Shown here: positions 12,701 to 24,282 of the stretch, piece after piece
Numbering within the stretch: position 1 is the first letter of the stretch
Layout of the letters: every line of letters starts with the position of its first letter
NCBI GenBank assembly: GCA_949361645.1
Contig: OX442418.1
Coordinates: 688,951-752,950 of the forward strand
DNA: 64,000 nt
Source: Spongilla lacustris
Taxonomy: Eukaryota; Porifera; Demospongiae; Spongillida; Spongillidae
Direction of reading: 5' to 3'
The notes under the pieces: generated by a model
Database searches by the model: none
Seen by the model: only the letters and a program-made list of their open reading frames with translations
Told to the model about the DNA's origin: nothing
Made by a program: the position numbers and the translations under genes

Positions 12701-15700
12701 TTTGTCATGGCCCAATTCTGCTTAAAACTCCCACCTTGTGCCCATAGCAGGGGCACCTCCCCCACCCTCACCAGCAGGGGCACCTCCCCCACCCTCACCA
12801 GTAGGGGCACCTCCCCCTCCATCACCAGTAGCCAGTAGGGGCACCTCCCCCTCCATCACCAGTAGGGGCACCTCCCCCTCCCTCACCAGTAGGGGCACCT
12901 CCCCCTCCCTCACCAGTAGGGGCACCTCCCCCTCAATCACCAGTAGGGGCACCTCCCCCTCCCTCACCAGTAGGGGCACCTCCCCTCCTTCCTCACCTTT
13001 CTTCCCTCACTATGACCTGCAGTTCCTGCTCCATCACATGCTTCAGTCGTGCCTCAAGGGGTGTGTAATGTTCTGTAGGGAAGCAAGAGTACCATAGTGG
13101 CCACACCCCTAGTGGCCACACCCCCAGTGGCCACGCCCCTTGTACCTTGTAGGTTGAGTACAGCTCTGTGTGTGGCCTCGACTGAAGTGATGAAGCCTTC
13201 CACCTCCACTAGCACCACCTTGCACCTGCGCTCTACCACGTCTAGCTTCATCTCTTCAATGGAGGCCTGCAACACACTGGGGAGGAGGGAGTAATGGAGG
13301 GTGAGAGGGTGGGGAGGGAGGGAGGGAGGGTGGGAGGGTGGGAGGGAGGGAGGGTGGGAGGGTGGGAGGGTGAGAGGGTGGGAAGGGAGGAGGGAGGGAG
13401 GGTGGGAAGGGAGGAGGGAGGGAGGGAGGGTGGGAAGGGAGGAGGGAGGGAGGGAGGGTGGGAAGGGAGGAGGGAGGGAGGGTGAGAGGGAGGAGGGTGA
13501 GAGGGAGGAGGGTGAGAGGGTGGGGAGAGAGAGAGGAGGGTGAGAGGGTGGGGAATGAAGGAGTAAATGAGAGTGAGAGTAGGTGGGAAAAGGGATGAGG
13601 GAGATAGGGGAGGAGGGGGAGGGAGATAGGGGAGGAGGGGGAGGGAGATAAAGGAAAAGGGATGAGGGAGATAGGGGAGGAGGGGAGGGAGATAGGGGAG
13701 GAGGGGGAGGGAGATAGGGGAGGAGGGGGAGGGAGATAGGGGAGGAGGGGAGGGAGATAGGGGAGGAGGGGGAGGGAGATAGGGGAGGGAGATAGGGGAG
13801 GAGGGGAGGGAGATAGGGGAGGAGGGGAGGGAGATAGGGGAGGAGGGGAGGGAGATAGGGGAGGAGGGGAGGGAGATAGGGGAGGAGGGGGAGGGAGATA
13901 GGGGAGGAGGGGGAGGGAGATAGGGGAGGAGGGGGGGGAGATAGGGGAGAAGGGGGAGGGAGATAGGGGAGGAGGGGAGGGAGACAGGGGAGGAGGGAAC
14001 ATGGGAGGAGGAGGGGAGAAAGGGAAGGAGAGGGGAGGGGAGAGAGGGAGAAAGGGAAGGAGAGGGGAGGGGAGAGAGGGAGATAGGGAAGGAGAGGGGA
14101 GGGGAGAGAGGGAGATAGGGAAGGAGAGGGGAGGGGAGAGAGGGAGATAGGGAAGGAGAGGGGAGGGGAGAGAGGGAGATAGGGAAGGAGAGGGGAGGGG
14201 AGAGTGGGAGATAGGGAAGGAGAGGGGAGGGGAGAGTGGGAGATAGGGAAGGAGAGGGGAGGAAATAAGGAGCTAACGGAAGGTGACCGCATACCTCAGC
14301 TCTCTGAAGACCTTCTCAGACCTCTCTATATAGCCTGCCTCTTCATCTTGGATACATAGACGATCCCTGCGAAAATTGCTGAGGCCATCTGTACTTGGAC
14401 CTGAGGAAGACAGCATGTGACCTGTGCTTGGAAGCATGTGACTTGTGCTTGGAAGCATATGACTTGTGTGTGGAAGCATGTGATTGCATTATAAATTTGA
14501 ACAAGGGGAATACCACCTTGCCCCCCACATGTGTGTGTGTTGTCTGTAATCATGCTTTGCACTGCTAATATTATGTGGTTTGGGGGTGTGGCCTCCCCCT
14601 GAATTTTAGCACACCATGCACTCATAAACTGAGGAATTGCAAGTCACTAAATTAATAATGATGTAATGATGTAATGATGTGAATCATTGAATGATGGTAC
14701 AAATAATACCACACACATGCTACAGGAGGCCGCTTACATCCCTAGCTACACTAATTATTTACACACACACACACACATACAAACACACACACTCACACAC
14801 ACACACACACACACACACATACAAACACACACACATACAAACACACACACACACATACAAACACACACACACACACATACACACACACGTCTGGTGGTGC
14901 CATTGCAACTAGCTGTGTGTGCACTCTAAAATTTAAACATTGCTAAAAAGTGTCGGCGTTGGGAGCTCCTCCCCAGACCCAGATATGATAGCTCTCCCCC
15001 CCCCTATGTGGTACTGGACCATGCAGACACCACTGCAGCTATGAAGCATGAGAATATGTACGTCTTCTAGCCCCCCCCCCCCCCTCCCCCCTATATAATG
15101 ACCTTCCAATGACCCTGTGGGTACATGAGGGTACATTCCCCCCCCTCCCTGAGGAAGGGGGCATGGTGGGGGCGTGGTGTGACTAACCTAGTGCCTTCAA
15201 GGCATGCATGGTGGCAATTATCTGGTCCCCAGCCCTCTGCATGTCGCTTAGGAGGGAGGTCATCTGCATCATGTGATCCTTGCGCAGTCCTCTAAGGTCA
15301 TCCTTCAGCCCAGAGATGCCCTTCTGAAGACATCTCACCTTGGCCACCAACTTGGGAGAGGAGGGTGTGTCTGTTTGGATAGGAAGGGGAAGGGAACAGG
15401 GGAGTGAGGGAGGGGGAGGGAGGGAGGGGGAGGGAGGGGGAGGGAGGGGGAGGGAGGGAGGGGGAGGGGGAGGGAGGGAGGGGGAGGGAGGGGGAGGGAG
15501 GGAGGGGAATGAGGGAGTGGGAGGGAGGGAGGGGAGGGAAGGAGGGGGAGGGAGGGAGAGTGAGGGAGGAGGAGGGAAGGAGGGGGAGGGAAGGAGGGGG
15601 AGGGAGGGGGAGGAGGGAAGGAGGGGGAGGAGGGGGAGGGAAGGAGGGGGAGGAGGGGGAGGGAAGGAGGGGGAGAGAGGGGGAGGGAAGGAGGGATCCC

Positions 15701-18700
15701 CATATGCTGCATAGTCCCACCCCCTGCCTGCCTGTGTAACCATCCTTTAATGACCTACATACATACGGCACTTGTGTCATGCTTGCCACCCCATTCCCAC
15801 TCCAGCCACCCCATTCCCAATCATGCCACCCCATTCCCAATCCAGCTAATCCCGTTCCTAACCTTGCATATCACTGCTGGCAGTGGTAGTAGTGACGACA
15901 GGGACAGCCATCTGCTGGTCCCCCTCCTCCCCCCTCCCATGGCCACACACTTGTGCAGCTAGCTCATTGTCCTGGTGGGTGTGGCCTTCATTGTCATGGT
16001 GGGTGTGGCCTTCATTATCCCGATGGGTGTGGCCTTCATTATCCTGATGGGTGTGGCTTTCATTATCTTGATGGGTGTGGCTTTCATTGTCCTGATGGGT
16101 GTGGTCTTCATTATCCTGGTGGGTGTGGTCTTCATTATCCTGATGGGTGTGGTCTTCACTCAGTATCATTTGAGTATTTTCCGGGTGGTTCCCAGACTCA
16201 TATTCCAAGCTACTCTGCTTATCCACAATTGCACTTTCATGCTCTTCCCCAGTCCCATCCTTGGCCCCAGGACCACTTTCATGTCCTTTCTCCCCGTCTT
16301 GATCATCCTCATGTTCACTGGGGTCCCCAGACTCATGCTCCACACTTGTGCCATTCTCCCTGTGAGGAAAACATCATGTCACATGCCAATATCAAGGCTG
16401 GTCGGGGGGGGGGGGGGGGGACTATATGTATAAATGGTTTCCTTCTAAAGCAATTCTGCCATGTCTAGAGGTGATGTTGCTACCATTGTCCCATTGTCCC
16501 CACCTGGCTGCACAAAGGAGTATGATATTCAATACAACAATCATACTAAAAAGTTTTCTTCACATCACAGCTGTAGAGTGTACATCACAGCTGTAGAGTG
16601 TACATCACAGCTGTAGAGTGTACATCACAGCTGTAGAGTGTACATCACAGCTGTAGAGTGTACATCACAGGTGTAGAGTGTACATCACAGGTGTAGAGTG
16701 TACATCACAGCTGTAGAGTGTACATCACAGCTGTAGTGTGTACATCACAGGTGTAGAGTGTACATCACAGGTGTAGAGTGTACATCACAGCTGTAGAGTG
16801 CACATCACAGCTGTAGTGTGCACATCACAGCTGTAGAGTGTACATCACAGCTGTAGAGTGCACATCACAGCTGTAGTGTGCACATCACAGGTGTAGTGTG
16901 TACATCACAGGTGTAGAGTGTACATCACAGGTGTAGAGTGTACATCACAGCTGTAGAGTGCACATCACAGCTGTAGTGTGCACATCACAGCTGTAGAGTG
17001 TACATCACAGGTGTAGAGTGTACATCACAGCTGTAGTGTGCACATCACAGCTGTAGAGTGTACATCACAGCTGTTTCATCTAACTTAATGGAGTAGAAAG
17101 TAATTTCAAAGATTTCTACCAAGTCTCATGTGCCACCACAGGTCATCACTATATGGTCATCACTATATGCTATATCTACCTTCAGTGTGCTTATGCCTGA
17201 AAATGTATCAAATCAAATCAAATAATTACCAGTAGTGGAAAGTTACCAGTTAATTGTTAAGGACTATCTATAGAAAATAATAGACTTTGTTGCTAAGCCA
17301 GTCGCTATGATCACGAAATATGTACCATAATTATCCATTAACAGACTAAGCTGCCTAAACAATACAGCCTGACCTCCCACCACGTGATTACATCATTGCT
17401 AGCCCTTTACTGCCCCTCCCCCTTAACTACACTACCTGCCCCTCCCCTTAACTACACTACCTGCCCCTCCCCTTAACTACATTACCTGCCCCTCCTCTTA
17501 ACTACACTACCTGCCCCTCCTCTTAACTACACTACCTGCCCCTCCCCTTAACTACACTACCTGCCCCTCCCCTTAACTACACTACCTGCCTCTCCCCTTA
17601 ACTACACTACCTGCCCCTCCTCTTAACTACACTACCTGCCTCTCCCCTTAACTACACTACCTGCCTCTCCCCTTAACTACACTACCTGCCCCTCCCCTTA
17701 ACTACACTACCTGCCCCTCCCCTTAACTACATTACCTGCCCCTCCTCTTAACTACACTACCTGCCCCTCCTCTTAACTACACTACCTGCCCCTCCCCTTA
17801 ACTACACTACCTGCCTCTCCCCTTAACTACACTACCTGCCCCTCCCCTTAACTACACTACCTGCCCCTCCCCTTAACTACACTACCTGCCCCTCCTCTTA
17901 ACTACACTACCTGCCCCTCCTCTTAACTACACTACCTGCCTCTCCCCTTAACTACACTACCTGCCCCTCCCCTTAACTACACTACCTGCCTCTCCCCTTA
18001 ACTACACTACCTGCCCCTCCCCTTAACTACACTACCTGCCCCTCCCCTTAACTACACTACCTGCCCCTCCCCTTAACTACACTACCTGCCTCTCCCCTTA
18101 ACTACACTACCTGCCTCTCCCCTTAACTACACTACCTGCCCCTCCCCTTAACTACACTACCTGCCCCTCCCCTTAACTACACTACCTGCCCCTCCTCTTA
18201 ACTACACTACCTGCCCCTCCTCTTAACTACACTACCTGCCTCTCCCCTTAACTACACTACCTGCCCCTCCCCTTAACTACACTACCTGCCTCTCCCCTTA
18301 ACTACACTACCTGCCCTCCCCTTAACTACACTACCTGCCCCTCCCCTTAACTACACTACCTGCCCCTCCCCTTAACTACACTACCTGCCCCTCCCCTTAA
18401 CTACACTACCTGCCTCTCCCCTTAACTACACTACCTGCCCCTCCCCTTAACTACACTACCTGCCCCTCCCCTTAACTACACTACCTGCCCCTCCCCTTAA
18501 CTACACTACCTGCCCCTCCTCTTAACTACACTACCTGCCCCTCCCCTTAACTACACTACCTGCCCCTCCCCTTAACTACACTACCTGCCTCTCCCTTAAC
18601 TACACTACCTGCCCCTCCCCTTAACTACACTACCTGCCCCTCCCCTTAACTACACTACCTGCCCCTCCCCTTAACTACACTACCTGCCCCTCCCCTTAAC

Positions 18701-21503
18701 TACACTACCTGCCCCTCCCCTTAACTACACTACCTGCCCCTCCTCTTAACTACACTACCTGCCCCTCCTCTTAACTACACTACCTGCCTCTCCCCTTAAC
18801 TACACTACCTGCCCCTCCCCTTAACTACACTACCTGCCCCTCCCCTTAACTACACTACCTGCCCCTCCCCTTAACTACACTACCTGCCCCTCCCCTTAAC
18901 TACACTACCTGCCTCTCCCCTTAACTACACTACCTGCCTCTCCCCTTAACTACACTACCTGCCCCTCCTCTTAACTACACTACCTGCCTCTCTACCTGCC
19001 CCTCCTCTTAACTACACTACCTGCCCCTCCCCTTAACTACACTACCTGCCCCTCCCCTTAACTACACTACCTGCCCCTCCCCTTAACTACACTACCTGCC
19101 CCTCCCCTTAACTACACTACCTGCCCCTCCTCTTAACTACACTACCTGCCCCTCCCCTTAACTACACTACCTGCCCCTCCCCTTAACTACACTACCTGCC
19201 CCTCCCCTTAACTACACTACCTGCCCCTCCTCCTCTTACTACCTTGGCCCAGCTTCAGAAGTGTGATCCATAGGGGGTGTGGTCTGATGTTCCATGGAGG
19301 TGTGGTCCATGGTGGGAGTGGGCTCAGAGTTACTAGAGGTGTGCTCCAATTGAGGAGTGCCATCATGTGACCTATCTTCTGTGTCAGAGTCAGAGGTGGG
19401 ACTATTGTCACCCTCGACAACCAGAAGCAGTGTGCAGCCATTGGTGACCATACTGTACAAGAGATAGATTGTTACAACACCCCTCCAACCTCCCACTGTC
19501 CCTTTTCAACACAGCTAACCTTACCCCTATCTGGTGGCCCCTCCCTGGTAACCCTATCTGGTGGCCCCTCCCCTAGTAACCTTATCTGAGACAGCTCATG
19601 CTTCTACTATCATCCATCACTCCTCCCCCTCCCATCCTTTCCTCTTCACTATAAAACAGGCCACACCCACCACTTACTTAATACTGTCCAATCGTTTCCA
19701 AGCACCAGTGCTCTCCTCCTCAATGAGTATACAGCACGTTGGATCAGAGAGCAGTGATTGGCTGAGACGGAACATGTTTACAAAGAGGTTCTTTATGGTG
19801 AGGAGGTTGATGGGAGAAGGGATGGGACAACGCCTGGTGTCCAGTCGGTACCGAAGGAAGAGGCACTCTGAGGGAGGAACATCACATGGGGTCATGTGAG
19901 CAGGTGGTAGGTCACATGGGTCATGTGAGCAGGTGGTCATGTGAGCAGGTGGTCACATGGGATCATGTGAGCAGGTGGTCACGTGGGGTCATGTGAGCAA
20001 GGATCATGTGAGCAGGTGGTTGGTCACCTGGGGATCATGTGAGCACTGCATGTGCCAGCTGGTGGGCAGAAGCCACATCTGGGGTGACCTTCAAACCTAT
20101 GCTGCCGACATGGCCAATCCTTCAGCTATGTAACCACACACAAATACACACACATACATACATACACACACACACCACACAAACACACACACACCACACA
20201 CTACACACACACCACACACACACACCACATACACACACCACGCACACCACACACACACACTGGCCAGACCTCACCACTCAGCCTTGTGACACAGACCATT
20301 GGTCCTGAATCAATGAACCGTGGCTGCAAGCACATACCTCATCATCATCTTGAGGCAAAACCTCATTACAAAGGGATCCCAACATCTGTTAACAGCATGT
20401 TGATAATAGGGTCAGTGACCTCTTGATGTGCCTTTCAACAAGAGGCTTGGTCCACATGCCATGTCACCTAACACCTCAGACATGTCTTTAAGTGGCCCCT
20501 CCCACACTACGACCACACCCAAGATGTTGTGGCATGTCTACTGCTTGCATGGGTGCTTCTGTGATGGGCCATCACACACACCCACACCACCACACCCCAC
20601 ACCACTGCATCACCTTAAGTGCTGCTGCAGTCAAGGATACAGTGGCACCTCCCCCAAGACCCGCCCCTCCGCATCCCCACCCTCCTCCAGACCCACCCCC
20701 TCACCTCCCACCCCACTCTCAAAGGTGAGCTATGGTGCAGTGCAGCAGCAGGCATGTGCTGCACTGAATCCTGTTAGCAGGTGGGACATAAATGGTCACC
20801 ATGAATGCACACACCCCCCAGGTGCACCTCTCGGCACACTGAATACATTCATAGTGTCCATTAGAGAGCGGGTCTGCATTTACTGTCACCAAGGAAACAA
20901 ACCCCTATTTTGGCAGTCATTACCTGTTGAGTTATTACATTCATGAGCACCCACTTTAGCATCACCATTAGACCACTTGAGGCAATTATTGAGGTGATGT
21001 GGGTCCCCTCCAGGGCTACATGGTTCCCCCTCCTCCCCCTCCCCACACTCACCAGCCTTGGATGATATTCTCCTCTTGACAGTGACCTTAATGGAGGGTG
21101 CCTCTGATGTGTTGGAGGTATTGATGAAGCCAGGGCTAGGGCTAGCCACAGGACCACTTGACCTCCTGGGACTGATGGCCCTGGCCTGGGGGGGGGGAGG
21201 GGGGGCAAGGAGCACCAATCCCTAATCTCAGTGGATTACTGCATACAGTAATCTTAGTGTACTTACACTGCTCTCTGCTGGCAGCTGCCCTCCTCCCCCC
21301 TTGTGGGCACCTCCAGAGGTCAAAGGGTTATCTGCCTGTTGAACATCTTCGGGTGATGGAAGCCCCGCCCCCTGCTGGGCCACAGGGGGATCCCCTGGAG
21401 GACCATGTGACCTCCCCGTAGAGGGGGCTTGCCTGCTGGGCTGCTTGTCTTGGGGCTCCTCGGGACCCTTATTTTTGCGTCGACGGAACCTAAATTCTGG
21501 CAT
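9763..21503 (-). CDS. AIP3/Bud6-type coiled-coil scaffold, SRCIN1/KIAA1217-like
   Basis: Ten exons join in phase to 1,517 residues: 21503-21267, 21185-21053, 19867-19678, 19452-19243, 16359-15863, 15370-15188, 14400-14295, 13276-13146, 13072-12997, 12553-9763. The start MPEFRFRRRKNK is basic. Residues about 124-205, beginning ECLFLRYRLDTRR and ending NMVTNGCTLLLVVEG, have the pattern of the AIP3 N-terminal module of p140Cap and sickle-tail proteins. Predicted coiled coils follow (KLVAKVRCLQKGISGLKDDL, then a block rich in RELAKQAKERE). Those relatives are cytoskeletal and adhesion scaffolds, so the same role is inferred. Three coding tandem repeats occur: an 8-residue HTHQDNED type (exon 5), PPLQQA, and a 10-residue GRETSNGRDV type (last exon). 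The splice chain is strong; the family name is less certain, since I recalled it without alignment. Confidence 0.6.
10108..10320 (-). repeat. Coding 30-bp repeat (10-residue GRETSNGRDV units)
   Basis: Seven near-identical 30-bp units lie in the last exon of the AIP3-type gene. Units differ by single bases, mostly giving V/F and E/D changes. The frame is kept through the array. Confidence 0.9.
10690..10905 (-). repeat. Coding 18-bp repeat (PPLQQA units)
   Basis: About twelve 18-bp units encode Pro/Gln-rich hexapeptides in the last exon of the AIP3-type gene. Such PPLQ runs could be SH3-type ligands; that is inference only. Confidence 0.9.
12745..12990 (-). repeat. 27-bp minisatellite in AIP3 intron 9
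   Basis: About nine units of a 27-bp motif (core ggggcacctccccctccctc) fill much of the intron between exons 9 and 10. The array ends about ten bases short of the exon 9 donor. Confidence 0.9.
13290..14270. repeat. Polypurine/polypyrimidine intron 7 of the AIP3-type gene
   Basis: Almost the whole 1,018-bp intron 13277-14294 is purine on the plus strand, built from gggagg, gaggggagg and gggagataggggagga units. It is therefore pyrimidine-rich in the transcript. It produces long artefactual frames in every phase, which are not listed as genes. Confidence 0.95.
14761..14890. repeat. (CA)n microsatellite with ATACAAA interruptions
   Basis: A simple CA repeat of about 130 bp lies in intron 6 of the AIP3-type gene. 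Confidence 0.95.
15390..15695. repeat. Polypurine tract in intron 5 of the AIP3-type gene
   Basis: Units such as ggagggagggg and gaaggaggggg run for 300 bp within intron 15371-15862. They give a long pyrimidine tract upstream of the exon 6 acceptor on the transcript. Confidence 0.95.
15965..16160 (-). repeat. Coding 24-bp repeat (HTHQDNED-type units)
   Basis: Eight 24-bp units in exon 5 of the AIP3-type gene encode His/Asp/Asn-rich octapeptides. The frame is open throughout. Confidence 0.9.
16563..17072. repeat. 20-bp minisatellite (tacatcacagctgtagagtg)
   Basis: About 25 tandem copies of a 20-bp unit occur, with c/g and a/t variants at two or three positions. The array lies in AIP3 intron 4. 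Confidence 0.95.
17404..19230. repeat. 1.8-kb minisatellite, 24-bp unit, abutting the exon 4 donor
   Basis: Roughly 75 copies of a 24-bp unit (core ccttaactacactacctgcc) fill most of intron 4 of the AIP3-type gene. The array starts within about 13 bp of the exon 4 splice donor (gtagtaag at 19242), and each unit on the transcript strand contains the donor-like word caggtagtg. Units vary at one or two bases (cccc/ctcc), and a few are truncated, for example near 18990. Confidence 0.95.
19678..20960. other. Intron 2 of the AIP3-type gene (19868-21052): simple repeats only
   Basis: The interval contains a catgtgagcaggtggt repeat cluster (about 19895-20040), a CA-rich stretch (20133-20260), and low-complexity CCACACC sequence. 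Several short frames occur but none joins the flanking exons in phase, whereas exon 2 joins exon 3 directly. I therefore see no exon here. Confidence 0.5.
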
Positions 21504-22803
21504 AGTCTGGGTGGGGGTAAGAGATGGAACAATGCGTGACTACCTCTCTACACACCACACGCCTTAGCATAACAGTGGGCGGTACATGATGGTATGTTGT
21601 CATAACAATGGCGCTAAAAAATAAAAAGCCTCAGGACTTCGAAGATTGGAAGTCGAACATAACATTATAGCTTCCCCGTTTGGAATACCGTACGTACTCG
21701 AAGCCTCAACAGTTGGCCCAACAGAAGCTCCGGACGGCCAGCCAGGTGCACGTGCCCAACATAATAGCGCTCACCTGCATTCGTTTAGACATAGCCTACT
21801 GCTAGTATAGCGCCCGTCCTCATACGAGTCATACCTAACATAGAAGCAGTCAAAGTGCCCCCCTAGCCAAAGCAGTGACACCTTTCCGTCCCCAGAGACA
21901 CAATATTAGGATACGTCTAGATCTATGACAAACAGGTTACGAATCTCTCCCCGGCCGTTTCCAAACCCTCCGTCCCTCAAGAGAAATAGGCGCGCGCGTA
22001 AACCGAATACAGCTGGCACTAATACTCCGCGTATCGACACCTTCATTCACCCCGGGCGCCTTTAATTTACCTCTTTGGTGGCGGGAAGTAACACTTCGCT
22101 TTCCATGCAATACGGGGCTCCGCTCTTAAAATTCAAACGATCCAGTCGATTGCGGTCAGACTCTGAAACCTTAATCTTGTGTGCAGGGTACATGCAACGG
22201 CCGGCGAAACCGCAAACACAGGTGTACGTGTACTTGTACGTGTACATGTAACAGCAAGCTTGCACGCCTACGCCCATGGTCGCTAACCAGAGTGCGATCG
22301 GAAGCTAGCTGCGGCAGCATTTGCGTGCTCACACACGTGCTCCATCAATGCGCCAAGACAATGCACAATACTGAAGTACAGCACGACGAAAGGTGTGGAT
22401 TAGAGTAACACTGCACATATACATGTTATTACATATACACACGCACACACACACACGCGCACACACACACGCACACACACACGCACACACATACACACTC
22501 AGACTCACCATACGGTATATAGCAGCTACATGTACACGTACGTAAAGAAAACTTTCGATTTTATCAAGTCTTATAAGCGCCGTAAATTATGCTACCAGAT
22601 TCCGGCCCTCCTACTTACATAGATTGTTTTGTTTCAATAGTGACGACAGCAAAGGGGCCGGCCGCGTGCGTTTATAAGTGTCGCACCGTTATGGCTTTGG
22701 AAGGGAGCGGTCGCAACTAATACAATTTCAAAATACAAAATAAATTTTAATGACGCACTCAAATTACAGGGTCACCCTATTGGAGCACGTGAGTACGGCA
22801 ATG
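21504..22803. other. Intergenic region between the AIP3-type gene start and MAPKAPK5 end
   Basis: This 1.3 kb holds the presumed promoter of the minus-strand AIP3-type gene. It has more CpG than its surroundings, a GTAC-rich stretch (about 22220-22250) and an ACAC run (22437-22500). No coding exon or clear core promoter element can be supported. Confidence 0.4.
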
Positions 22804-24282
22804 CTATGAATTGCTGCTAGCATTGACGGATTCTATTAACTGCTGAATAGCGTTTGCCAATCTGTGCCTGTTAACAGAGCCAGCAAATTCACTCCCATTC
22901 CACCCCTCTGTCTGCAACATCTTGAGAAGTGGGTCATGATGCTTTTCATTGAAGGTAAGTGACCTCTTCACCCCTTCCACCAAAACTGGATCATCCAGGT
23001 TCGATGAAGACAGAGACGTAGGAGGGGGCATTAAACAGAAATCTCTTAACTGCTTGAGGCTGGTTAGTCCCTCCTCTGCGACACCCTCAGGCCTGGTGGG
23101 CGCAGCTAAAGCGCCATGGTTACCACTAGCACCATGGTGACCACTCTCCTCCACACTAGCCCTCACACCGTTCACCCTCTGACGGTTCACCAGCAGTTTG
23201 TTTTTGGACTTTACAATGGGCTTGAGAAAGAACCCAGAGTCCTCGCTGCCTCTCATGCCCTGCAGGAACTCGTTGTGCACAGCTTTGGCCTGCTCAAACG
23301 ACTCTCTGTCCAGCATGACAGCGGGAGAGGGGAGGTCGTTGTTGGGGACACTCGAGCTGCTCATCCAGGGGTGCAGGAACAGCTGGTCGATACTGATCCT
23401 CAGCTGAGGGTCCACACACAGCAGCTTGCGGACTAAGTCCTTTGCCGAATCGGACACGCCCTTCCATTCATTAGTGGGGAAATCAAAGTCCCCCTTCATG
23501 ATGCGTGTCTTCATCGTCTGGCTGATGGGCTGGTTGGGCACGTCGGAGTAGAAGGGAGGGTACCCACACAGCATGATGTAGAGGATCACCCCCACAGACC
23601 ACATATCGCAGCTACGGTCGTAGTAGTACGGGCTCGGAGGCTGCAGCTGTCCGGCCCTGGTTGCCGCCTCCTTTTGCCGCCTTTGGGCCTCGAGGACCTG
23701 GGGCGCCACGTAATAGGGTGTGTACTGGGGCGTGGTCAGGTCGCCATTGTCGACCTTTGCGAAGCCGAAGTCCGCCAGTTTGACGCACACGTCCTCCGGG
23801 TTGTCTGTTCTCCGCAGCAGGAGCAAGTTCTCGGGCTTGATGTCTCTGTGGGCGATGTTTAGGCGGTGACAGTGTTGGACAGCTTTGGCTATTTGGGACA
23901 AGATGATGCTAGCCTCGCGTTCGGTGAAGTGGCGCTTTTTTGTGATGTATTCGAACAGTTCTCCTCCTTCCATCAGCTCCATCACCAGAAGGATCCTCTT
24001 CTTTGGTGCTGACTCTCCGGGCAGCGTTATGTCGTTAACGTACGCGTCGATCACCTTCACAACATGGTTACTTGCACTGCACAGCCGGTGTAGAGTGGCT
24101 TCTTTGCGCGCCTTTGGTCGATCGAGGAGAATTTTGAGCGCATACTGCTGGCGCGACGCCTTATTTCGGCAGAGCCGTACCGGACCGCTGACGCCTGAAC
24201 CGAGAGACTTGAGCCAGTCGATATCGTAGTCAAGTTGGACAGCGTGGGTATGGAAACCTTGTTCGCCCTCTGGGTTAGTCAT
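22804..24282 (-). CDS. MAPKAPK5: MAPK-activated protein kinase 5 (PRAK)-like Ser/Thr kinase
   Basis: One uninterrupted frame encodes 492 residues (human PRAK is about 473). The kinase domain begins near YDIDW (residue 19). It has the glycine loop GSGVSG, catalytic Lys in ALKILLDRPKAR (about K50), HRDIKPEN, DFGFAK, and an activation segment TPQYTPYYVAPQVLEAQRR that is distinctive for PRAK, including the Thr phosphorylated by p38-type MAPKs. The C-terminus carries the PRAK-type helical region (LKQLRDFCLMPPPTS, then TEGWNGSEF and a final helix). I chose ATG 24282 because it leaves an N-terminus of PRAK length; an in-frame ATG at 24504 would add 74 unrelated residues. PRAK acts in stress MAPK signalling. 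It is the only intronless gene here, which hints at retroposition or intron loss. Confidence 0.9.
   Translation of the reverse strand: MTNPEGEQGFHTHAVQLDYDIDWLKSLGSGVSGPVRLCRNKASRQQYALKILLDRPKARKEATLHRLCSASNHVVKVIDAYVNDITLPGESAPKKRILLVMELMEGGELFEYITKKRHFTEREASIILSQIAKAVQHCHRLNIAHRDIKPENLLLLRRTDNPEDVCVKLADFGFAKVDNGDLTTPQYTPYYVAPQVLEAQRRQKEAATRAGQLQPPSPYYYDRSCDMWSVGVILYIMLCGYPPFYSDVPNQPISQTMKTRIMKGDFDFPTNEWKGVSDSAKDLVRKLLCVDPQLRISIDQLFLHPWMSSSSVPNNDLPSPAVMLDRESFEQAKAVHNEFLQGMRGSEDSGFFLKPIVKSKNKLLVNRQRVNGVRASVEESGHHGASGNHGALAAPTRPEGVAEEGLTSLKQLRDFCLMPPPTSLSSSNLDDPVLVEGVKRSLTFNEKHHDPLLKMLQTEGWNGSEFAGSVNRHRLANAIQQLIESVNASSNS

Noticed and set aside
13054..14292. Long Pro/Ser/Leu-rich frames on the minus strand and Gly/Arg/Glu frames on the plus strand
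   Set aside because: They come from the polypurine intron of the AIP3-type gene. All phases stay open because the sequence is low complexity; the flanking exons splice across it in phase.
15183..15840. Pro-rich frames of 120-190 codons
   Set aside because: Only the C-terminal part (15370-15188) is a real exon, with a proper acceptor. The rest is the translated polypyrimidine tract of the intron.
16403..16420. Poly-G run as a G-quadruplex regulatory site
   Set aside because: Several poly-G or poly-C runs occur in introns (also 28923, 36848, 40321 and 60637). They may reflect simple-sequence expansion or assembly uncertainty, and nothing ties them to regulation.
17404..19230. CRISPR-like regular repeat array
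   Set aside because: The units are directly contiguous 24-mers with no unique spacers, and the DNA is clearly animal nuclear. It is a minisatellite in an intron.
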